Below, in pieces: positions 21,660 to 27,450 of a DNA stretch of 27,450 bases; position 1 is the first letter of the stretch; every line of letters begins with the position of its first letter. The translations under genes were made by a program, and so were the position numbers. The stretch covers positions 1-27,450 of the forward strand of contig CAZTDD010000098.1 of assembly GCA_964612675.1 (NCBI GenBank), read 5' to 3'. The notes beneath the pieces were generated by a model that did no database searches, was not told the DNA's origin, and saw only the letters and a list, made by a program, of their open reading frames with translations. The stretch is from CAZTDD01 sp964612675 (GTDB lineage: Bacteria > Hinthialibacterota > Hinthialibacteria > Hinthialibacterales > JAKPRU01).

Positions 21660-23504
21660 TCATTTTGTATCCCGTATCGCCTTCTGAAAAAGCGGAGCGG
21701 CATAATCAATCCCTTCTTTTACTTCACGAATCCACTTCAGAAAGCGCTCACGAGCCACATCATTCGCATTCGGACTGCTGCCGCCAAGGAGACCGATACC
21801 GTCGACCTGGCCTAGAATCTCCGATGCGCTTTCTTCCGCAAGCGAAGCGGCGAGCTGAAAGGAGTCCCGGTCTTTTAGAGCCGAGGCGATTTCTTTGAGA
21901 ATGGGGATAATTCGCTCGCGGAACTTCCGGCTATTCCGAACATCCAAACGGCGGAGTTCTTTTTCCCACGGACGTATCAGCTTCCTGTCCTCTTTCAGCA
22001 TTTCTAGAATCGCCTCCAACCGCTGTACAACGTCTGAATATGGAAGCGGTCTCGAAGGCCTCGGAATCGAGAGTACTCTGTCCGGGAGGTCGCTTAATAA
22101 CTCGCGAAGATCGACAACGCTCGTACACGGTATCTGTGCGCCTTCAGGCGATGTGTTGTAAACCAGCCCTCCGCTCGAACGAATCAACTCGGCCAGCTGA
22201 TTTCGAAACAGCCTGTAGATATGGCTTGTTATGACCTCTCCACCGCAATTGTTCGGGACTTTGTATTGACGGCTTGTGTGCGGCGAATCGACGGCCTTCT
22301 CTTCCTGCATCGCCCCGGCGGCGTAAAACCGCTCTTCCGGAAACGCGAGATCCACACCGACCAGTACCATCGGGCAACAAGCGAGACGGCGTGCAAGGTG
22401 ATAGGCTGTATCCGTCGTCGAACCGAGCGAAATGAGCGAGCCCAACCGATCGGAAAGACCGAGAACATCCAGAAGCCTGGACGCACGAGTTCCTCCCTGA
22501 ATGCTTCCCTCATGGTCGTAGAAATAGGTTCTTCCCTCATAAATCGCCGGAATTGAGTTTTGGACACCGGGGTAGGCGACAAGACACGCCGGATCGCTAT
22601 CGGCATTGTCGAAGTGAAGCTCGTTCAGTTCTGTGTGGTCTATGGTCACCACGAAGTGGTAAGGGACCTCTTCGCGACGGAGAATACGGGCCGCGGTATC
22701 TACGGCGATTACATAGCCTTTCCGGCCGGCTATCCGGAGCGATTCGAGGTGGTGCGTCAGGGAAGGTCCCGGAGCGACCACAAACGCCGGAACGCCCGCT
22801 CCCAACGACTGAAGTTCCGCTACTCCCGTCGCCTGCATTACCCGGGGTAAATTGTCGAGGATATTCTTCAGAATATCGCGTCCCTGGAGACGGATCGTTC
22901 TATGCTTCACCTGTGCTTCGATCAGGCCCGCCTGGATCTCTTCCGCCAGATTCTCCAAATAATCCGGGTAATAGGCCCGGAATCCCGGAAGTGACAGAAG
23001 CTGCAATCCCTGTCCTGCAAAACGATGGGCCGCTGATCCTGACTGAAGCCGGTTCACCGTCTCCTGCGGAGATGTACCGACAAGCCAGGAGATTCTATCG
23101 GTGCTCAGAAGGAGAGAAAGATCCACTTCTCTCAGGATAAATCCGAAAAGGTCGCGATCCGGCTCAAGAACGGCGATTTGGCTCTCCCGACTGCTCTTCT
23201 GTAGAAAATGATGAATGTGATATGCCAAGCCCACCCCAAGAATCAGCACATTTGCTCCCTGGAGGCAATTCTGCGGAAGTCTGTCAGCCCATTGTGCGGC
23301 CTCGGATAGCGGTTGCTGAGGATGGTGCAAGGCGATCTGCTGACCGGTAGCGGTCGACGCGATAAGAGTCGGAGCCTGTTCCTGGCTGGGGATGAGAAGG
23401 AATCGGTCAGGAGCCTTTATCTCCGTGTTGGCCAGATCGCGCGCCAATTCGGGATACCTGGCCGCAAGGGCTTCCAGATTTTTCTGAAGGATCGGTTGGG
23501 ACAT
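21660..23504 (-). CDS. Maf-type (DUF115/MptE-like) protein, copy 2
   Basis: A 614-residue protein of the motility-associated-factor/DUF115 family, whose flagellar members glycosylate flagellin and whose archaeal relatives are pterin pyrophosphokinases. The N-terminal half starts MSQPILQKNLEALAARYPEL and contains NVLILGVGLAYHIHHFL. The DUF115 core (about 235-400) includes the motif PAFVVAPGPSLTHHL, then VIAVDTAARIL, FVVTIDHTELNELHF, SLGSTTDTAYHLARRL and VLVGVDLAFPEERFY. The C-terminal part is helical. The copy 23541-25406 has the same layout, with little sequence identity outside the motifs. The 36-base gap to the upstream copy marks one operon, probably started at the WcaJ-type gene. No flagellin is present here, so the acceptor is unknown. 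Confidence 0.85.
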   Translation of the reverse strand: MSQPILQKNLEALAARYPELARDLANTEIKAPDRFLLIPSQEQAPTLIASTATGQQIALHHPQQPLSEAAQWADRLPQNCLQGANVLILGVGLAYHIHHFLQKSSRESQIAVLEPDRDLFGFILREVDLSLLLSTDRISWLVGTSPQETVNRLQSGSAAHRFAGQGLQLLSLPGFRAYYPDYLENLAEEIQAGLIEAQVKHRTIRLQGRDILKNILDNLPRVMQATGVAELQSLGAGVPAFVVAPGPSLTHHLESLRIAGRKGYVIAVDTAARILRREEVPYHFVVTIDHTELNELHFDNADSDPACLVAYPGVQNSIPAIYEGRTYFYDHEGSIQGGTRASRLLDVLGLSDRLGSLISLGSTTDTAYHLARRLACCPMVLVGVDLAFPEERFYAAGAMQEEKAVDSPHTSRQYKVPNNCGGEVITSHIYRLFRNQLAELIRSSGGLVYNTSPEGAQIPCTSVVDLRELLSDLPDRVLSIPRPSRPLPYSDVVQRLEAILEMLKEDRKLIRPWEKELRRLDVRNSRKFRERIIPILKEIASALKDRDSFQLAASLAEESASEILGQVDGIGLLGGSSPNANDVARERFLKWIREVKEGIDYAAPLFQKAIRDTK

Positions 23505-23540
23505 TGAATTGTTCGCAGAGACGCGGAATCTACCAGGATA

Positions 23541-25406
23541 CTATTCTAGTTCTTTCACCATTCTCCTGAGCAAGCCTGCTGTATGTCTAAAAGCGTCGCT
23601 GAGGCGGCCGCAGCGGACACGGACGCGGTCCGCCCGCTCCTCGGGTGAAGAAGTGGGAGGGGCGTATTTGTGCGCGTCGGCCACCGCCTGGCCGGAAACG
23701 TTCTCGACAAAGAACGCGAGGATGTCATCCCGAGATACCTGTTCGATACTCCGATCCATCAGTTTCTCGGTTTCCAGGACCCACGTTGTCGCGCTTTCTT
23801 TCGAGTCGTCAGGATAGGTAGCCAACCTCTCCAGGAGCGATTCCGAGATTTTGTCAAGTATATCGGCTTTATAGTGAAAATGGCGGAATACCGGCAGCGG
23901 ATCTCCGGGGTGTGTCCCCTGTACCAATCCGGAGCAGAAATCGTTGATATCCAGACCCTCGGTTGCATACCGAGTCAAGGCGTTGCTCAAGGTGACTGCG
24001 GTTGTGCCTGCGATTCGCGCTCCTCCCTCTGTGGCGTCAAGTACAGGAACGTCCAGCACGCTGATGTTCTCTTCTAGAATCCGCAGATAGTCCAGTAGGT
24101 ATCGAACGGTCGGCACAGGTTGTCCATCCACTCCGTCCACCCAATAGATCGGTTCTTTTCGATGTTCTTCGCTTGTGATCGAAGGATACATAGCGTGCTG
24201 ACGGTCTCCTTCGATGAACTGGACCGTTCGTTTGAGTGCCGCACCATCGAAATGCGTATCGCCGGACTGCGGATCGAGACTCAGATCCTGTCCGACCAAA
24301 ATGATCGGTCGGCACCCCCAAAAAGCAGCGATGTTCAACGCGATCTGAGAGACCATCGCACCCGGGCGAATCAATCCTTTTCCGCCGCTCATCCTGTCCA
24401 GCCATTCATAGAATGGCCCCCTACGTGCCGAATAGGTAATCGCTTTCCGAGGAAATTTCCTTTGGATGGTAGGGTGTGAACAGCTGTCATAGATCAGCCA
24501 TGTACCGGTCGATGAGTAATCGGAACGCGGAAAATGGCGTTCGTTCAACTCGCTGGGATCCGCTGTCACTACAAAATGGGGTTTGCCGCCTTCTTTGAGT
24601 ACCCGCTCGAACGCAGTATCCACAACAATTGTCAACGCCTTCTTATGAACGTCTCGCAGAAGATGGATGTTTCTTTTTAGCGAAGGGCCGGCAGCGACAA
24701 TCACTGCCGGGAAACTGCGCAATAGTCCGTTCCCGGGCCGGATCCCCGGTGACGCGATATACGCCGGGAGATTTCGAACGAGATTCTCCCCGATACGCGG
24801 ACCGTCCAGGAGTATCGTAGTCATGCCTCCCTGGAGCCTCTGGCAAGCCGAATTCAGCAGCGGCTGGGTTTGACGGAACCAGTCGGGAAACAGCTCTGCG
24901 GACGGGGGATGAACGATGGTGGCGATATCGTTCGATATGAGATTCCAGCGATTTGCGAAGAGGATTTGCTCGATTTCACGCGACGATGGATGACCGACAA
25001 CGAACTGAACCGAGGGATTCGCTAGAAGTGGTTCCAGGTCGACATGCTGACAGGCAAGCCGGAACACAGCGACCGATGGCTCGAAAACAAGGAGGAATCT
25101 CGGCGGGTTCGGCTCCCTTTCAACGAGCAGGAGGGGAAGATGACCCATACCGAACCCAAGAACGCAGAAGTTCCATGAATCGGCCGCACGGCCGCTCTTT
25201 TTGAGCGTTTCCTTCGCCTGACCGAGAGGGTCTTGTGAGGCATGGAGAAAATGTGCACGTCCTTCACGGACAATCGCCGCATTGGGAATTCCCGACGAAT
25301 CGACCACCAAACGCAAATTGGGATCTTCCGGTTCCCGTTCAACACGGCGTGCGAGGACGGGAAAACGCTGCAGAAGGATCTGTCGGTTCTTCTGAGAAAA
25401 CTCCAC
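23541..25406 (-). CDS. Maf-type (DUF115/MptE-like) protein, copy 1
   Basis: A 621-residue paralogue of the preceding gene. Its N-terminus (FSQKNRQILLQRFPVL) matches the copy 2 opening (KNLEALAARYPEL). The core motifs are FPAVIVAAGPSLKRN (about 232-245), TIVVDTAFERVL, FVVTADPSELNERHF, QIALNIAAFWGCRPIILVG and the GQDLSLDPQSGD segment (about 369). The conserved pattern GPSL-(x)-VDTA-(x)-D-x-x-E-L-N-E is shared by both copies and likely forms the nucleotide-sugar or substrate site. The start is GTG 25406, with GAGAG six bases upstream. It is the middle gene of the operon that starts at 27025. Confidence 0.87.
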   Translation of the reverse strand: MEFSQKNRQILLQRFPVLARRVEREPEDPNLRLVVDSSGIPNAAIVREGRAHFLHASQDPLGQAKETLKKSGRAADSWNFCVLGFGMGHLPLLLVEREPNPPRFLLVFEPSVAVFRLACQHVDLEPLLANPSVQFVVGHPSSREIEQILFANRWNLISNDIATIVHPPSAELFPDWFRQTQPLLNSACQRLQGGMTTILLDGPRIGENLVRNLPAYIASPGIRPGNGLLRSFPAVIVAAGPSLKRNIHLLRDVHKKALTIVVDTAFERVLKEGGKPHFVVTADPSELNERHFPRSDYSSTGTWLIYDSCSHPTIQRKFPRKAITYSARRGPFYEWLDRMSGGKGLIRPGAMVSQIALNIAAFWGCRPIILVGQDLSLDPQSGDTHFDGAALKRTVQFIEGDRQHAMYPSITSEEHRKEPIYWVDGVDGQPVPTVRYLLDYLRILEENISVLDVPVLDATEGGARIAGTTAVTLSNALTRYATEGLDINDFCSGLVQGTHPGDPLPVFRHFHYKADILDKISESLLERLATYPDDSKESATTWVLETEKLMDRSIEQVSRDDILAFFVENVSGQAVADAHKYAPPTSSPEERADRVRVRCGRLSDAFRHTAGLLRRMVKELE

Positions 25407-25564
25407 TTTTTCTCTCGTTGTGGTGAAGCGTTTTCTTTACTGTACTCAAAGCTATCTCACGAGACACATTGCTTCTCGTTGCGACGGCAAATCAGACTAT
25501 ACGAAATGAATACACCCCCCCTTCGGGTGACTGTCCCAGCAAACCGGCTGAAGAGACATTGGGT

Positions 25565-27025
25565 TCAGTACGCGTTTTTGAAAGACGATAGGGTTTTCCA
25601 GAGAATACGGAGATCGAAGAGAAACGACCAATTGTCAACATAGTACAAGTCGTAAAAAGTCCGCTCCTCGACCGAAGTATCGCCGCGCAGTCCGTTGACC
25701 TGCGCCCAGCCGGTGATACCCGATTTTACCCGGTGTCTCCGCATGTATTGGGGGATGGTTTCCTTGAATTGATTGACAAAATGGGGGCGTTCCGGACGGG
25801 GACCGACGACGCTCATGTCGCCGAGCAAAACGTTGATCAGCTGCGGAAGCTCATCCACATTGTACCGTCGAATCCATTTGCCGACTCTTGTTCGTCGCGG
25901 ATCGTCAGCCGTGGCCCAAACCGGACCCGTGTCTGCTTCCGCATCATGGACCATCGACCGGAACTTGAACATTTTGAATGTCTTACCATCGCTGCCGACC
26001 CGCTCCTGGACAAACAGAATGTTTCCTTTTGTATCCAGTCTGATCAGAGCGGCGATCAGTAACATCACGGGGCCGGACACCATCAGCGCAACCGAAGAAA
26101 AGAGTACGTCTACCGACCTCTTTAACGTCCTCGCCACCGGACCTTCCAGCGGAGTTTCACCAAAAGTGACTGTCGGGACTTCCCCCAACTCCTCGACGCT
26201 CATCTTTAGACTCAACGCATCGAACAGCTCGGGAACCACCTCGAAACGGTATTTGCCTTGCCGACATTGCTCGACAACTCCAAACATCGTCTTCTGATCG
26301 GTAGCATCGCCCGCTACGATGAGATGGTTGATTGTCTTTGCTCGTACAATCTGATCGATGTCCTTGAATTTTCCCAGGATAGGTACGACCAGATCCTTCA
26401 GACTCCCACGTCGGTTCGTCGTATCGATAATTCCAAGGACCTGATACTCCGAGCCACGCGTCGCTCGAAGGTGATCCAACACAGCGCGGCAGTATTCCGG
26501 TTCCCCTACTATCGCCGTTCGAGCGAAACCGACACCGCCCTGGACCATTACGTAATACACCTGACGGATAAGTAGGTCCGTCAGTACGACAAAAGTAGCC
26601 GTGATCGGAATCGAGAGGCCCACGGTCAATCGCGAAAACGAGTAGCCTCGATAGTTGAAAAGTGTCGCCATCACAAAGACATACGTTACGACGACAGCGA
26701 CCACCAGTCCGGTGGGGCCGACATACCGATTCATGCCGAATCGGAATCGATACAGACCGAAACGGTCGAAGCAGATTACGCCGACCAGGGCAACGAAAAG
26801 TGATAACTTGAAATAAATCAGGGAAGTAGGGTACTCCACGGGCGGGAACACCCAGCTGACCATCGGCGAGAAACGCAACGCATACGCGGTCATCAAGGCT
26901 GAAGAGAAAGCGATCAGGTCGACAGTGATCAACACGAGAAGCGGTAACACATACCGATCCCCGTCTCTCTCCACAAGCATTTTGCTTCCGGGATTGCTCG
27001 TATTCTCAGGACTTTTATCACTCAT
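25565..27025 (-). CDS. WcaJ-type polyprenyl-phosphate sugar-1-phosphate transferase
   Basis: An inner-membrane enzyme that loads a sugar-1-phosphate onto undecaprenyl phosphate to start polysaccharide or glycan synthesis. After a short N-terminus come four to five membrane helices, a CoA-binding-type Rossmann domain (YCRAVLDHLRATRGSEYQV, NHLIVAGD), and the bacterial sugar transferase domain (about the last 200 residues: KRSVDVLFSSVALMVSGPV, FVQERVGSDGKTFKMFKFR, NVDELPQLINVLLGDMSVVG, PRPERP, VKSGITGWAQVNGLRGDTS). The start is uncertain. A frame extends to a TTG at 27187, but that lies upstream of the likely transcription start, so ATG 27025 is used here. ATG 26980 (GGAAG upstream) is a strong alternative that puts the first helix near the N-terminus. 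It is first in an operon with the two DUF115 genes. Confidence 0.93.
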   Translation of the reverse strand: MSDKSPENTSNPGSKMLVERDGDRYVLPLLVLITVDLIAFSSALMTAYALRFSPMVSWVFPPVEYPTSLIYFKLSLFVALVGVICFDRFGLYRFRFGMNRYVGPTGLVVAVVVTYVFVMATLFNYRGYSFSRLTVGLSIPITATFVVLTDLLIRQVYYVMVQGGVGFARTAIVGEPEYCRAVLDHLRATRGSEYQVLGIIDTTNRRGSLKDLVVPILGKFKDIDQIVRAKTINHLIVAGDATDQKTMFGVVEQCRQGKYRFEVVPELFDALSLKMSVEELGEVPTVTFGETPLEGPVARTLKRSVDVLFSSVALMVSGPVMLLIAALIRLDTKGNILFVQERVGSDGKTFKMFKFRSMVHDAEADTGPVWATADDPRRTRVGKWIRRYNVDELPQLINVLLGDMSVVGPRPERPHFVNQFKETIPQYMRRHRVKSGITGWAQVNGLRGDTSVEERTFYDLYYVDNWSFLFDLRILWKTLSSFKNAY

Positions 27026-27187
27026 CGCAGGTACTGGCCGCTCTGGGGAAGTTTTTTCGCTTGTTTTTGTTTCCCGGACGAGATGAGTCCGTCCTATTGA
27101 CAAAACAACACCCCACGGCTTAAGGAATAGCCTCCCTTTCTCAACGTCGTCTCGGTCTTTCTCCGTTCCACCCAGACGACGCTCCAA

Positions 27188-27215
27188 ATTATATGAAACC
27201 TGTGCTGTTTGTCAA
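27188..27215 (-). promoter_or_regulatory. Consensus promoter of the WcaJ-type operon
   Basis: On the minus strand TTGACA (27210-27215), a 16-base spacer and TATAAT (27188-27193) are both perfect boxes. The expected transcript start is about 27181, giving a leader of about 156 bases. A hairpin CGTCGTCT/AGACGACG (27145-27152 with 27174-27181) would sit at the very 5' end of the RNA. Confidence 0.85.
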
Positions 27216-27388
27216 TGAAAAACTCCGTGCAAACGCTTGGATTCTCTAACTTTGTTGGGAAGAATTCTCGTTTCGGGCGCAACAATACCCTTTCGCCTGA
27301 GAATAACAACGAACGGGTGGGAGAGAAGTCTCCATAATTCGCGATTTTTTTCTGGCATCACCTCGTCCGCTTTTCCTTCGACTACTAT

Positions 27389-27450
27389 TGATGGCGTCGC
27401 AAAAAGTCAGGAGAGTTCTTCTCCCTCTCCCTCTGGGAGAGGGCCGGGGT
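27389..27450 (-). repeat. Dispersed palindromic repeat, copy 4 (inverted, cut by window end)
   Basis: Read on the minus strand it has ACCCCGGCCCTCTCCC, AGAGGGAGAGGG, then the tail GACTTTTTGCGACGCCATCA, the same tail type as copy 2. It is truncated at the window edge. The rest of the stretch 27216-27388 upstream of the WcaJ operon holds no gene I can support. Confidence 0.75.

Overview
The window looks like chromosomal DNA from a free-living bacterium with an outer membrane. It codes for a lipid-transport (Mla-type) ATPase and MCE protein, an O-antigen/capsule-type ABC-2 permease, a polyprenyl-phosphate sugar transferase, large secreted proteins and a type IV prepilin-like protein, together with core genes (initiator tRNA, the primary sigma factor RpoD, two HU proteins). 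The very large Ig-like/repeat secreted protein, the prepilin with a planctomycete-like C-terminal region, a CotH/lamin-tail protein and Maf (DUF115) glycosyltransferases suggest a little-studied lineage (PVC/FCB-adjacent, Sumerlaeota or Hydrogenedentes-like). That placement is an inference and the sequence alone does not settle it. There is no phage, transposase, integrase or CRISPR array.

Layout. 1-940: initiator tRNA-fMet, two perfect hairpins, then an HU protein overlapping an Asp23/Gls24 protein. 1041-5640: a 1497-residue secreted protein with Ig-like domains and a C-terminal array of 'LDG-G' repeats, closed by an intrinsic terminator. 5705-9268, plus strand: a membrane sensor that resembles a histidine kinase but lacks the catalytic residues, a second HU protein with its own promoter, and an HDOD signalling protein. 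9379-16750, minus strand: MgtE (behind a leader with four inverted repeats), an ABC-2 polysaccharide permease, an MCE protein with a C-terminal beta-barrel-like domain, its MlaF-type ATPase, and a secreted LTD/CotH protein. 16751-18876: a prepilin gene surrounded by long noncoding stretches with copies of a dispersed palindromic repeat, a candidate small RNA and the rpoD promoter with a long leader. 18877-20478: rpoD and its terminator. 20524-27187: a surface-glycan or protein-glycosylation cluster, made of a GT4 glycosyltransferase (plus strand) converging on a minus-strand operon of a WcaJ-type initiating transferase and two tandem Maf/DUF115 proteins.

How it fits together. Most genes serve the cell envelope: lipid trafficking (MlaF, MCE), polysaccharide export and initiation (ABC-2 permease, WcaJ-type enzyme), glycosylation (GT4, two Maf proteins) and secreted surface proteins (Ig-like repeat protein, CotH, prepilin). 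The strongest candidates for something new are the MCE-barrel fusion, the LDG repeat array, the degenerate kinase, the tandem Maf pair without flagellar genes, and several structured noncoding regions (mgtE leader, the prepilin-side small RNA, the tRNA-HU spacer). Family assignments come from reading motifs by eye. No database search was run.
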